DNA of 44,187 bases from Longimicrobiaceae bacterium (GCA_035936415.1 DASYWD010000169.1:1-44187); one strand, 5' to 3'; shown: positions 33,866-43,733, counted from the first letter of the stretch. The notes: a model not told the origin generated them from the sequence alone. Translations and numbers: made by a program.

Positions 33866-34431
33866 GAACCTTACGGAAGGAGCGGAGATAACCGGCACGG
33901 AGCCTTCAACCTGCCGTGCGTCGAGCTCACCGGCCAGGTGTACCCCCGGGGGCCTCGGCACCGCGACACGACCGGCCGAGTGCGCCCGATACTTCCCCCC
34001 GCCCGTGAGGGATTTCGATATCGCGAAGCGGGCCGGCGTCGGCGATCGCGGCCTACCCCCGCCAGAGCGGGAGATCTCGCGACCCCGGATCTCGCCCTTG
34101 TCAGGCCGCACCCGCCGTCGATGGGCGTCGAAAAATCCCTGCCAGTTGTCGTCACCGCTGCCGGCCGTCGCTCCGCTCCTGTGGGATTCTTGACAACCTT
34201 CGTCGAGAAGGCGGGAGCGGCTCGCAGGTGGCGCAGTGCAAGCAGGTCGGAGGTAAGCCTGCCCGCGGACCCGTGATCGAGCACGCGTCGAGCCCCGCGT
34301 CGTACGGAGGCGGGGCTCGGCTGGGCCGTCGCGCCGGACCGGGGATCCAGAACCGAAGGCGACGGCAGTCCACGGCCCGGCCGCGGCGGTGCCGTGGGTC
34401 CCCCACTCCGCGGAAGGTCCGCCGGAACGGC
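33866..34431. other. Gene-poor stretch of about 570 nt
   Basis: No frame here looks coding: the open frames are short, overlap each other on both strands, and have poor residue composition (long Arg/Pro/Ser runs). GC is lower and less codon-like than in neighbouring genes. The one structured element is the hairpin at 34290-34318. No insertion sequence, attachment site or RNA gene could be identified. Confidence 0.5.
34290..34318. terminator. GC-rich hairpin, possible terminator
   Basis: Perfect 9-bp inverted repeat GAGCCCCGC (34290-34298) and GCGGGGCTC (34310-34318) with an 11-nt loop, 114 nt beyond the radical-SAM stop. No T-run follows on either strand, so factor-independent termination is uncertain. 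Confidence 0.35.
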
Positions 34432-36363
34432 CTACACCGCCGCCACCGCCCGGTCGATCTGCGCGACCGGCCCGCTCAGACCTACCCGTGGCGAAACCAC
34501 CAGGCTCATGAATCGTTCACCCTCATGGAAGATGAGCTCCCGCGCGCGCAGGATCTCGAGTTCCGCGGCGACATCGAGATCCTCGAGCTCCGTCGTGAGC
34601 GCCGAAAGCTTCTTGGCCGTGCTCAAGGCGCTCAGGAGGACGCGGCTCTCTCGGGTGATCGAGTACTCCACCGGTGCACCCGAACGCGAATCGTACACGG
34701 TGGTCTCCCCGTTCCTCTCTCCGAGACGGAGCTGCGGACGCTTTTCGGAGTCGTTCCACATCGTGGTCCAGCGATCCACCTGGGTGCGCAGCTTCGCCAC
34801 CATCCTGGCTGCATGCATGGCATACGGAGCGGCGAAGTTGTGATCCGAGAAGTAGTAGGCCAGGTTCATCAGCACGTCGGAACCGAACGGGTAGGTCATG
34901 TCGTACCAGTCGAGCGGATGAAGGGCCAGGCCATAGCTCTCGGCCTCGTCGTAGTAGGGGCTGAAGCGGTCGAAGCGAATGGGGAACACCCCGCTCGGCG
35001 GGGGAAGGTGGGTCAGGAGGGGGAGATCTTCCAGGTACTTCTCGTACACCTGTATCTCCTCGCCGGGAAAACCGATCAACAGGTTCCACGACGGGTGGAT
35101 GCCGTACCGCAGGCAGTTGATGAGGAACTGGAGGTTCTGGAAGGCCGAGGTGCCCTTGCGCATCAGCTTCAGCGTGGAGGTGTTCAGTGCCTCGATCCCC
35201 GGCTGGATCTTGAGCACCCGCGACTTCTGGAGCACCCGGAAGGACTCCTCCGCCAGGTCGGCCTTCACCTCGTAGAAGATCTCCATGCTGGACGGCGTGT
35301 CGAGAAAGGGGAGCACGTCGGTCAGGTACGACTTGGGGAGGATGTTGTCCACGCTCGAGAGCTCCGCACACCTGGATTCGTGCTGGAAGAGCGAATCCAG
35401 CAGCCGGAAGGCGAGCTCGGGCTTCATCGCCCGGTAGTTGATGGTGGAGCCGTTGAGACCACAGAACGTGCAGTGCGCTCGCTCGCCCCACCAGCATCCG
35501 CGGGAGGTCTCGAAGAAGAGGACCGGCTGGGGCTCGTCCGGGAAGCTCGCCTCGTACATGTCGAGAAAGCGCCCGTAGTCCAGCTCCACGGGCTCGTTGA
35601 TGTCCAGCTCGTCACCGGAGGCACCTACCGTGAACGCGGCCGGGCCTCCCAGTGTGACCATGTCGCTCTTCGAGGAGCACCCGGCGGGCCGGATCTGGTT
35701 TCGCCGGGAAAACACCCCGTTCAGCCGATGGCACCCGGCTTCGTCTCCTTCCATCAGGCACCGCACGAGCTCCGGGAAGCTCTTCAGCGACGGCCCGGAG
35801 AACACGAAGTCCACGGCGGGGACGTGGTCCACGATCTCCCTCCCCATGGGAGCCTCGCAGTTGGCGCCACCCATGACGACCACCACGCCCGGATTCCGCT
35901 CCTTCACGCGGCGGGCCATCGCCAGGGTGGCCACGTTCTGCGCGAACATGGAGGTGAAGCCCACCAGGTCCACCCGGTCCAGCCCGTACTTGTCGATCAT
36001 CTCGTCGAAGTGCGCCTCGAGCCCCTCGCGCTTCTGCAGCACGAACTGCCTGATCATGCGGTTGTGCGGATCGTGCTGCGGATAGTGGCGGCGAAAGTAT
36101 TCCTCTGTGTTGTCCGGGATCCCGGGGAAGGCCGCCTCCCGGAAGAACCACTCCGCCAGCCCCGTGGGATGGTGCTCGAAGCTGTTGAGCTCGTGGTACG
36201 CCGGCGGCGTCATGTAGTGGGCGAAGTCCTGGTTGAGGTAGTCGATCTCGACCGAGACGCGGTCTCCGAACGCCTTCATCGCCACGAACCGCAGCTGCGT
36301 GAGCGCGAGGGACGGAGCGGCCAGGCTTGCCATCGGCATGTTCACCAGGGCGATCTTGTACAT
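34432..36363 (-). CDS. B12-binding radical SAM protein, RiPP maturation C-methyltransferase type
   Basis: A 643-residue protein. The N-terminus (IALVNMPMASLAAPSLALTQL) and residues about 130-225 (VGFTSMFAQNVATLAMARRV, VVVMGGANCEAPMG) form a cobalamin-binding-like domain. The radical SAM core has SRGCWWGERAHCTFCGLNG with Cys290, Cys298 and Cys301 (CX7CX2C). This 'CWWG..HCTFCGLNG' signature is typical of the RiPP maturation radical SAM C-methyltransferase group (relatives of PoyC). Later core motifs include SSVDNILPKSYL and IQPGIEALNTSTLKLMRKGT. The C-terminal 120 residues are the family's extra domain. AAAGGAG precedes ATG 36363 at ideal spacing. It follows the NRPS terminal gene on the same strand. 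No standard RiPP precursor is seen, apart from a 34-codon ORF at 36415-36519. It may methylate the NRPS product or an unlinked peptide. Confidence 0.88.
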   Translation of the reverse strand: MYKIALVNMPMASLAAPSLALTQLRFVAMKAFGDRVSVEIDYLNQDFAHYMTPPAYHELNSFEHHPTGLAEWFFREAAFPGIPDNTEEYFRRHYPQHDPHNRMIRQFVLQKREGLEAHFDEMIDKYGLDRVDLVGFTSMFAQNVATLAMARRVKERNPGVVVVMGGANCEAPMGREIVDHVPAVDFVFSGPSLKSFPELVRCLMEGDEAGCHRLNGVFSRRNQIRPAGCSSKSDMVTLGGPAAFTVGASGDELDINEPVELDYGRFLDMYEASFPDEPQPVLFFETSRGCWWGERAHCTFCGLNGSTINYRAMKPELAFRLLDSLFQHESRCAELSSVDNILPKSYLTDVLPFLDTPSSMEIFYEVKADLAEESFRVLQKSRVLKIQPGIEALNTSTLKLMRKGTSAFQNLQFLINCLRYGIHPSWNLLIGFPGEEIQVYEKYLEDLPLLTHLPPPSGVFPIRFDRFSPYYDEAESYGLALHPLDWYDMTYPFGSDVLMNLAYYFSDHNFAAPYAMHAARMVAKLRTQVDRWTTMWNDSEKRPQLRLGERNGETTVYDSRSGAPVEYSITRESRVLLSALSTAKKLSALTTELEDLDVAAELEILRARELIFHEGERFMSLVVSPRVGLSGPVAQIDRAVAAV

Positions 36364-36414
36364 CGGGTGCTCCTTTCGGATGGAGGAGAGATCTCCGGCG
36401 GTCAAGGCTCCGCT

Positions 36415-36519
36415 TCAGGACGCCGCCGATGGACGCAGCAGGCAGAGGGTGACGGGCCCCGGCACCGGGGTGTTCACCCGGCCGTGGAACGGGGATCGGG
36501 GGGGCGGGACCCAGGTCAT
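36415..36519 (-). CDS. 34-codon ORF coupled to the NRPS stop: thioesterase II relic or small peptide
   Basis: The ATG at 36519 overlaps the NRPS stop (ATGA), and the ORF ends 51 nt before the radical-SAM start, so it sits inside the same transcript. The peptide is proline-rich with no acidic residue, and its second half reads RVNTPVPGPVTLCLLRPSAA. That layout (R-P-x-P, then a hydrophobic strand ending in P-x-A) weakly recalls the first strand of type II thioesterases (RLRLFCFPYAGG), which often follow NRPS genes, so a truncated relic is one reading. A leaderless-looking peptide substrate for the radical SAM enzyme is another. It could also be non-functional. Evidence for translation is only the coupled start. 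Confidence 0.35.
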   Translation of the reverse strand: MTWVPPPRSPFHGRVNTPVPGPVTLCLLRPSAAS

Positions 36520-39500
36520 CGGCCGTTCCTTCGGGCCAGGCAGGCACTGAGCTGCGCGGCGAGGGCGGGGGCGTGGGGATCGCGGATCATGGTGAAGTGG
36601 TCGCCGCCGGCGACGTGCACCTCCATGCCCCCGCGCGCGAGGCGCTCCCAGCGGGTCCTCGCCCCACCCCCCTGCGACGCCCGGAAGAGCACCAGGCCGC
36701 CGGCGTATGGCCGCGGCTCGTAGGCGCGCAGCGCCAGGGAGTGGGCCCGGAAGACGTCGTACAGCCGCTGGATCGTTACGAGGTCCAGGTCGGGCGGGAC
36801 CGCGTCCACCCTGGACGCCAGCTCCAGGAGGCGCCCCAGGCGGGCCTCCGGGGCCAGCCCGCGGGTCGCGGCCTCCGCGTCCGGGATCCGCTCGAGCGGA
36901 ACACCCAGGTGGAGAGCGAAGCCGTGCAGCAGCGTCAGCTCGTCCGCCGGCGCGCGCCCGGCCGGGATCACGGCGTCGACCAAGACCAGGGCGTCCACCT
37001 CCTCTCCCCCGGAGCTGAGCTGCCGGGCCATCTCGAAGGCCACGACACCACCCATCGACCACCCGCCGAGGCGGTAGGGACCCGAGGGATGCACGGCACG
37101 GATCCGGTCCAGGTAGTCCGCCGCCATGGACTCGATGGAGGTGCCCGCGGCCTCGCCCGGGTGGAGCCCGCGCGCCTGCAGGCCGTAGAAGGGCTGGTCC
37201 CCTCCCAGGTGCCGGCTGAGCGCCATGTAGCAGAGGACGCTTCCCCCCGCCGGGTGCACGAAGAAGAGAGGTGGCCTGCTCCCGGACGGCCGGATCGCGA
37301 CCAGCGGCGACGTGCTCCCTCCCGTCGAGCCCCGGCGCACGGCCGCTGCCAGCTCCTCGATCGTCGGTCCCGCGAAGAGCACGGCCACCGGCAGCCTCCT
37401 CCCGGTCCGCTGCTCGATCCGGGCGAGCATCCGCACCGCCAGGAGCGAGTGGCCGCCCAGCTCGAAGAAGCTGTCGCGCACACCGACCGTGCCCGTGCCG
37501 AGCAGCTCCTCCCAGATCTGCGCGAGGTCGAGCTCCAGCGGGTCGCGCGGAGCCACGTAGCCGTCGTGCGGTCCGTGCCGCGGGGGCGCGGGGAGCGCCC
37601 TGCGGTCGAGCTTGCCGTGCACGTTCAGGGGGAGCCCGTCCAGCACCACGAACGCCGCGGGCACCATGTACTCCGGGAGGCGCATCCGCAGCAGGGAGCG
37701 CAGCGCCTCCGCCGTGACCTCTCCCTGCACCACCACGTACGCCACCAGCCGCACCGCGTCAGCCGCGTCCCCGCGCGCCACCACCGCCGCGTCGCTCACC
37801 CCGGCCAGGCCCCGCAGCGCCGCCTCCACCTCCGCGGGCTCGATTCGGAAGCCGCGGATCTTGACCTGCTGGTCCACGCGTCCCAGGAACTCCAGCTCGC
37901 CGGAGTCGAGCCACCTCACCCGGTCCCCCGTGCGGTAGAGCCGCCCGCCCGGGACACCGCCGAAGGGGTCGGGCAGGAAGCGCTCGGCCGTGAGCCCCGG
38001 CCGCCCCAGGTAGCCGCGCGCCACCTGCGCCCCTGCTACGCACAGCTCCCCCGGCACGCCCACCGGCACCGGCTCGCCGCCCGCGTCCAGCACGTATGCC
38101 CGCACGTTCGCCACGGGCCGTCCGATGCTCACCCGTTCCCCCGGCACGAGGCGCGCGGCCGTGGCGTTCGCCGTCGCCTCGGTGGGCCCGTACAGGTTCC
38201 AGAGCTGCGCCCGCGGACACGCCGCGGCGGAGGCCTCCACGAGTGCCGGGCTCACCTGCTCTCCTCCGAGGAGCACCTGCCGCACCTGCTCCAGCCCCCG
38301 CGCCGGCCCGGCGCCGGACGCGTCGAGGAGCGCCGCCCACAGGGAGGGCACGCAGTTGACCGCCACCGCGTCGGGGCCCTCCAGAGCCTCCAGCAGCGCG
38401 GGTGGGTCGGCGAGGACCGCCTCGGGAAGGATCCACACCGCGCCTCCGTGAAGGAGGGGGTGGAAGAGCTGCTTCAGGGAGGCGTCGAAGGTGCACCCGC
38501 TCAGGAGCGGCACCGCGACGGGCCGCTCTCCCAGGACGGCCCGCCCGATCCACGACAGGTAGCTGGCGAGGCTGCCATGCGAGACCATCACCCCCTTCGG
38601 CCCCCCGGTGGACCCGGAGGTGTAGATGACGTACGCCAGGCTCTCCGGCCCCACCCCACTCTCTGGCGGCGCGTCCTCGTCTCCCGGAGCCGGGTGTCCG
38701 TCCTGGTCCAGGCAGAAGAGCTCCGCCGCCGCGTCCGGGAGCCGGCCGCGCAGGCGGGTCCGGGTCAGCAGCACCCTCACACCCGCGTCCCCGAGCACGT
38801 GCCGCAGGCGCTCGGGCGGGTGGCCGGGGTCCAGGGGGACGTAGACGCCGCCTGCCTTGAGGGTGCCGAGAAGGCCGACGACCAGCTCCACCGACCGGTC
38901 CAGGCAGATCCCCACCCGCACTTCCGGACCCACCCCGCGCCTGCGGAGGCGGTGCGCCAGGTGGTTGGACCGGCGCTCGAGCTCGGCGTAGGTGACCCGA
39001 ACGCCGGTGCCGGTGATCGCGACGGCACCGGGACTGCGCGACGCTTGCCCGGCGACCAGCTCGTGGATGCAGCGGTCGCGCGGATACTCGGCGGCCGTCG
39101 CGTTCCACGCCTCCAGCACCTGCGCGCGCTCCCCGGCGCCCAGGAGCGACACCTCCGACAGGCGGCGCTCGGGGTGTGCGGTGACCCCCTCCAGCACGCG
39201 GACGTAGTGCTCCAGCATCCGCCCCGCGGTGGACGCGTCCCAGAGATCGCGCCGGAACCCCAGCGAGCCCACGACCACCTCGCCCGTCTCGACCAGTCCC
39301 AGGGCCAGGTCGAACTTGACCGGCGCGCTCGCGGCGTGGAGCGCGTCCGGCCCCGCCGCGCCCGGCGCCGGCCCGGAGCGTACGTGGTTCTGGAGGACGA
39401 ACAGCACCTGGAAGAGCGGCGTGTGCGCCAGCGAGCGCTCCACGCCGAGCTCCTCCACCAGCTTCTCGAACGGCACCTCCTGGTGCTGGTACGACTCCAG

Positions 39501-42500
39501 CGTGGTCTCCCGGACCTGGCGCAGCAGGCCGCGGAAGTCCTGGCCGCCCGACACGTCGGCACGCAGCACGAGGGTGTTGACGAAGAAGCCGATCAGACCC
39601 TCCGTCTCCAGGTGGTTCCGGCCCGCGATGGGGCTGCCCACCACCACGTCCTGCTGCCCCGAGTACCGCGCCAGCAGGAGCTGCCAGCCGGCCAGCAGCG
39701 CCATGAACGGCGTCACGCCCTCGCGGCGGGAGAGGGCGCGCAGCAGCGCGGTGGTCTCCGCCGGCACGACCAGGGCGGCTCGCGCGCCGGCGTCGCTCAC
39801 CGCCGCCGGCCGCGGCCGGTCCGTGGGCAGCTCCAGCAGCGCGGGGGCGCCGGCCAGCCGCTCCCGCCAGAACCCGATCTTCCGCTGCAGCACCTCTCCC
39901 GAGAGCCAGGCGCGCTGCCATGCCGCGTAGTCTGCATACTGCACCGGCAGCTCCGGCAGGCCCACCTCCTCCCCGCGCACGTAGCCCTCGTAGAGCGCCG
40001 AGACCTCGCGCGTCAGGACGTCCAGGCTCCACCCGTCCGAGACGACGTGGTGCATGGTGAAGAGCACCGCCGCGTCGCCGTCCGCCAGCCGCACGGCCGT
40101 GGCGCGCAGTAGCGGACCCGCCGCCAGGTCGAAGGGGCGGACCGCCTCCACAGCCGCCAGCCGCTCCAGCTCCGTCTCGCGGGAGGGCACGTCGAGCCGG
40201 GCCAGGTCGACCGCGGGCAGGCGGACCCGGCCCAGGGGCTCCACGACCTGCACCGGCTCGCCGTCCACCACGCCGAAGCGGGTGCGCAGCGTCTCGTGCC
40301 GGCGCACGATCGCCGTGAGCGCCCTCTCCAGGGCTCCTACGTCCAGGCCGCGTACACGCAGCGGCATGGGCAGGTTGTATGCGGCGCTCCCGGGCTGGAG
40401 CTGGTCGATGAACCAGAGGCGCTGCTGGGCGAAGGACAGCGGCAGCGGCGACCCGTCGCGCGGCACCGGCAGCAGCGGCGGGGCCTGCAGGCCCGCCCCC
40501 GCGCGCCGCGCCGCCTCCACCCGCTCCGCGAGCCCTTCCAGGGTGGACGCCTCGAACACCGCCCGCAGGGGCAGCTCCACGCCGAACGCCTCGCGGATGC
40601 GAGACACCACCCGCGTCGCCAGCAGCGAGTGCCCGCCAAGGGCGAAGAAGTCGTCCGTCGCACCGACTCGCTCCCGGTGCAGCACGTCCGCCCAGATCGC
40701 CGCCGTGACCTCTTCCGCCGGCGTGCGGGGCGCCACGTGCTCCCGGCTCCCGCCTGCCGCCTCCGTCACGGGCAGCGCCCGCCGGTCGATCTTGCCGCTC
40801 GCCGTCAGCGGCAGCCGCTCCAGCGCCACGAACGCCGCCGGCACCATGTACTCCGGGAGGCTCCCCCTCAGGTGCCCCCGCAGCTCCGCGTCGCCCACCA
40901 CCGCCGCGGGCACGACGTAGGCGACCAGCCGCTTCTCCCCCGGCACGTCCTCGCGCGCCACCACCACCGCCTCGTGGACCCCTGGGTGCCGCTCCAGCGC
41001 CGCCTCGATCTCCCCGGGCTCGATCCGGAAGCCCCTGACCTTCACCTGGAGGTCCGTCCGGCCCAGGTATTCGAGCTCCCCGCCGGAGTGCCACCGCGCC
41101 CGGTCCATCACCCGGTACATCCGCCCGCCGGGAGCCCCGTACGGGTCCGGCAGGAAGCGCTCGGCCGTCAAGTCGGGCCGCGCCGCGTAGCCGCGCGCCA
41201 GCCCGACGCCCGCCAGGTACAGCTCGCCGGGAACTCCCACCGGCTGCGGGTTCAGCTCCCCGTCCAGCACGTACGCCCGCGAGCCCGCGACGGGGCGCCC
41301 GATCCGGACCGGCTCCGTGCCCCGCTGCACCCGCGAGTACGTCGAGTAAGTGGTGTCCTCGGTCGGGCCGTACAGGTTGCGCACGTGCTCGACATGGCCC
41401 AGCGCGTACAGATCCCGCGCCAGCTCGGCGGTCAGCGCCTCGCCCGCCAGGTTGAAGGCGCGCACGCTCCGCGGGATCCCGCCCGTGCGCAACAGTTCGG
41501 AGGCGGCGGTCGGCACCATCACCACCAGGCGCACGTCGTGCTGCGCCACCGAGGGGAGTTCCAGCGCGTTCTCCACCAGCACCAGCCTCCCGCCCCAGCA
41601 GAGGGTGCCGAAGACTTCCGCGATGGAGACGTCGAAGCTGAAGGAGGTCGCCCCCAGAACCGACTCCCGCTCCTCGGCCGGCACGAGGCCGCGCAGCCAG
41701 TGCAGGAGGACCACCGTGCCGCGGTGCTGGACCATTACACCCTTGGGCCTGCCGGTGGAGCCCGAAGTGAATATCACGTGCGAGAGGTTGTCCGGGGTGA
41801 CGCCGCTCTCCGGGGCCGTCTCCGGCTCGCGGGCAAGGACCTCGCTCTCGGAGTCCAACGCGAGGGTCTCCACCCCGCGGGGGATGCGCCCGGCCAGCTC
41901 GCTCTCGGTGAGGACCAGGCGCACGCGCGCGTCCTCGAGCATGAAGCCCATGCGCTCGACGGGGTGCGCGGGGTCGAGCGGGACGTAGGCGGCACCGGCC
42001 CTGAGCGCGCCGATGATGGCCACCAGCGCGCGCGGGGTGCGCCGCAGGCAGACGCCCACGCGCGACTCCGGACCCACGCCCCTGCGGCGCAGCGCGTGCG
42101 CGAGTTGGCTGGAGAGCCGGTCGAGCGCGGCGTAGGTGAGGCTCCCCGTCTCGTGCACGACCGCGGGCGCGTCGGGGGTGCGGGCGGCCTGCGCGGCGAA
42201 CAGGTCGTGGACACACGGCTCCGCGGGGTACGCGTGCTCCGTGGCGTTCCACCCCCGCAGCACCTGCTCCCGCTCTGCCGGGGCAAGAAAGGCGACCCGG
42301 GAGACGCGCAGCGCAGGGTCGGCGGCGACCGTCTCGACGAGCACCCGGAAGTGTTCCACCATCCGCTGGATCGTCTGCGGGTCGAAGAGCGCCGCCTGGT
42401 ACTGCAGGACCCCTGTGAGCCCGTCTCCCTCGTCCGTGACCTTCAGGTCGAGGTGGTGGGGGTTGTTCGCGGAACCTTCCCCGAACGCCTCCACCCGCAC

Positions 42501-43733
42501 CCCCCCGAGCACGAGTGTCTTCCGTTCGGGGGCGGCCGCCTGCTCGAGCCCGAAGCCCACCTGGAAGAGGGGACCGTAGGCGAGCGAGCGCTCCACCTTC
42601 AGCTCGTCCACCAGGCGCTCGAAGGGGAGGTCCTGGTGCTGGTATGCCCCGAGCGTCACTTCCCGGACCCGCCCCAGGAGCCCGGTGAAGGTGGGATCTC
42701 CCGAGAGACCGGTACGCATTACGAGCATGTTGACGAAGAGGCCGATCAGCCCCTCCAGCTCTACCCGGGTGCGCCCGGAGATGGGGGTGCCCACCACCAC
42801 GTCGTCCTGGCCGCTGTAGCGGGAGAGCAGGAGCTGCCAGGCGGCCAGCACCACCATGTACAGCGTGGCCCCCTCCCGCTGGCCCAGCGCCAGGAGTGAG
42901 CGCGCCGTGCTCCCGGCGACCCGGAAGGAGACTGCGGCCGCGCGCTGACTCTGCCCCGCCACCGCGGGACGGTCGCCGGGGAGCTCAAGGACCGGGGGGG
43001 CGTCCGCGAGGCGCGTTCTCCAGTAGCAGACCTGGGAGCGCAGGACATCCTCGGTGAGGCGGGCCCGCTGCCACACCGCGTAGTCGGCGTACTGCACCGG
43101 GAGCTCCGGCAGGGAGGGCTTGCGTCCCCGCGAGCACGCCTCGTACAGGGCGGCGAGCTCGCGCACCAGCACGCCCATGCTCCAGCCGTCCGAGGCGATG
43201 TGGTGCATGCAGTAGTACAGCACGTGCTCCGCGTCTCCAAGGCGAGCCAGCGTGCCGCGCAGGAGCGGCCCCCGCGCCAGGTCGAACGGGAGCACCGCCT
43301 CCCGCCGCGCCAGCTGCCTCGCCTCCGCCTCCCGCGCCTCAACCCCCAGGCCGCGCAGGTCGACCGTCGGGAGCGAGAACCCGGCGGGCGGCCGGATCAC
43401 CTGCACCGGCACACCGTCGCGGCTCTCGAACACGGTTCGCAGGACCTCGTGCCGGCGCACCAGGTCGGCGAAGGCGCCGCGCAGGGCGGCTGCGTCCAGC
43501 TGGCCGCGCAGGCGCGCCGTGTAGAGCATGTTGTAGGTGGGCGAGCCCGGCTCGAGCTGGTCCACGAACCAGAGCCGCTGCTGCGCGAAGGAGAGCGGCA
43601 CCGGGCCGTCCGTTTCCCTGCGCCGGATCTCCTGCGGAGCGGTCTTGGCGCCGGTCCGCTCCCGCAGGATCTGCTGCAGGAGGGCCCGTCTCTCCGGGGA
43701 GAGCTCCGTCAGCCGCCCCAGCGTCCCGCTCAC
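36516..43733 (-). CDS. Non-ribosomal peptide synthetase, terminal: C-A-T-C-A-T-TE
   Basis: A 2,405-residue synthetase with two modules and release domain. C1 about 45-470 (active motif HHIASDG near 178); A1 about 500-980 (FTSGSTGRPKG near 654); T1 about 1000-1075 (GGHSLL); C2 about 1090-1530 (HHVVSDG near 1226); A2 about 1550-2035 (YTSGSTGGPKG near 1704); T2 about 2060-2130 (GGHSLL near 2093); TE about 2145-2400 (GWSMGG near 2222, GGDHFTMIRDPHA). All catalytic motifs are intact except A1 core motif A7, which reads YRVMD instead of YRTGD. By alignment to GrsA the substrate-pocket residues are roughly D-V-A-V-N-A-L-T-Y for A1 and D-A-K-N-L-G-L-A-N for A2; I cannot assign amino acids. There is no epimerase domain. 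GTG 43733 overlaps the upstream NRPS stop (GTGA), so this protein adds the last two residues and releases the peptide. Confidence 0.95.
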   Translation of the reverse strand: MSGTLGRLTELSPERRALLQQILRERTGAKTAPQEIRRRETDGPVPLSFAQQRLWFVDQLEPGSPTYNMLYTARLRGQLDAAALRGAFADLVRRHEVLRTVFESRDGVPVQVIRPPAGFSLPTVDLRGLGVEAREAEARQLARREAVLPFDLARGPLLRGTLARLGDAEHVLYYCMHHIASDGWSMGVLVRELAALYEACSRGRKPSLPELPVQYADYAVWQRARLTEDVLRSQVCYWRTRLADAPPVLELPGDRPAVAGQSQRAAAVSFRVAGSTARSLLALGQREGATLYMVVLAAWQLLLSRYSGQDDVVVGTPISGRTRVELEGLIGLFVNMLVMRTGLSGDPTFTGLLGRVREVTLGAYQHQDLPFERLVDELKVERSLAYGPLFQVGFGLEQAAAPERKTLVLGGVRVEAFGEGSANNPHHLDLKVTDEGDGLTGVLQYQAALFDPQTIQRMVEHFRVLVETVAADPALRVSRVAFLAPAEREQVLRGWNATEHAYPAEPCVHDLFAAQAARTPDAPAVVHETGSLTYAALDRLSSQLAHALRRRGVGPESRVGVCLRRTPRALVAIIGALRAGAAYVPLDPAHPVERMGFMLEDARVRLVLTESELAGRIPRGVETLALDSESEVLAREPETAPESGVTPDNLSHVIFTSGSTGRPKGVMVQHRGTVVLLHWLRGLVPAEERESVLGATSFSFDVSIAEVFGTLCWGGRLVLVENALELPSVAQHDVRLVVMVPTAASELLRTGGIPRSVRAFNLAGEALTAELARDLYALGHVEHVRNLYGPTEDTTYSTYSRVQRGTEPVRIGRPVAGSRAYVLDGELNPQPVGVPGELYLAGVGLARGYAARPDLTAERFLPDPYGAPGGRMYRVMDRARWHSGGELEYLGRTDLQVKVRGFRIEPGEIEAALERHPGVHEAVVVAREDVPGEKRLVAYVVPAAVVGDAELRGHLRGSLPEYMVPAAFVALERLPLTASGKIDRRALPVTEAAGGSREHVAPRTPAEEVTAAIWADVLHRERVGATDDFFALGGHSLLATRVVSRIREAFGVELPLRAVFEASTLEGLAERVEAARRAGAGLQAPPLLPVPRDGSPLPLSFAQQRLWFIDQLQPGSAAYNLPMPLRVRGLDVGALERALTAIVRRHETLRTRFGVVDGEPVQVVEPLGRVRLPAVDLARLDVPSRETELERLAAVEAVRPFDLAAGPLLRATAVRLADGDAAVLFTMHHVVSDGWSLDVLTREVSALYEGYVRGEEVGLPELPVQYADYAAWQRAWLSGEVLQRKIGFWRERLAGAPALLELPTDRPRPAAVSDAGARAALVVPAETTALLRALSRREGVTPFMALLAGWQLLLARYSGQQDVVVGSPIAGRNHLETEGLIGFFVNTLVLRADVSGGQDFRGLLRQVRETTLESYQHQEVPFEKLVEELGVERSLAHTPLFQVLFVLQNHVRSGPAPGAAGPDALHAASAPVKFDLALGLVETGEVVVGSLGFRRDLWDASTAGRMLEHYVRVLEGVTAHPERRLSEVSLLGAGERAQVLEAWNATAAEYPRDRCIHELVAGQASRSPGAVAITGTGVRVTYAELERRSNHLAHRLRRRGVGPEVRVGICLDRSVELVVGLLGTLKAGGVYVPLDPGHPPERLRHVLGDAGVRVLLTRTRLRGRLPDAAAELFCLDQDGHPAPGDEDAPPESGVGPESLAYVIYTSGSTGGPKGVMVSHGSLASYLSWIGRAVLGERPVAVPLLSGCTFDASLKQLFHPLLHGGAVWILPEAVLADPPALLEALEGPDAVAVNCVPSLWAALLDASGAGPARGLEQVRQVLLGGEQVSPALVEASAAACPRAQLWNLYGPTEATANATAARLVPGERVSIGRPVANVRAYVLDAGGEPVPVGVPGELCVAGAQVARGYLGRPGLTAERFLPDPFGGVPGGRLYRTGDRVRWLDSGELEFLGRVDQQVKIRGFRIEPAEVEAALRGLAGVSDAAVVARGDAADAVRLVAYVVVQGEVTAEALRSLLRMRLPEYMVPAAFVVLDGLPLNVHGKLDRRALPAPPRHGPHDGYVAPRDPLELDLAQIWEELLGTGTVGVRDSFFELGGHSLLAVRMLARIEQRTGRRLPVAVLFAGPTIEELAAAVRRGSTGGSTSPLVAIRPSGSRPPLFFVHPAGGSVLCYMALSRHLGGDQPFYGLQARGLHPGEAAGTSIESMAADYLDRIRAVHPSGPYRLGGWSMGGVVAFEMARQLSSGGEEVDALVLVDAVIPAGRAPADELTLLHGFALHLGVPLERIPDAEAATRGLAPEARLGRLLELASRVDAVPPDLDLVTIQRLYDVFRAHSLALRAYEPRPYAGGLVLFRASQGGGARTRWERLARGGMEVHVAGGDHFTMIRDPHAPALAAQLSACLARRNGR

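Noticed and set aside
33822-34406. Small frames between queG fragment 2 and the radical SAM gene as a RiPP precursor candidate
   Set aside because: None has a leader-core layout, a ribosome-binding site or codon use like neighbouring genes, and several overlap one another on both strands.
36573-40112. Open frame of nearly 1,200 codons on the plus strand opposite the NRPS
   Set aside because: Antisense shadow of adenylation and condensation domains; highly charged low-complexity sequence without any motif.
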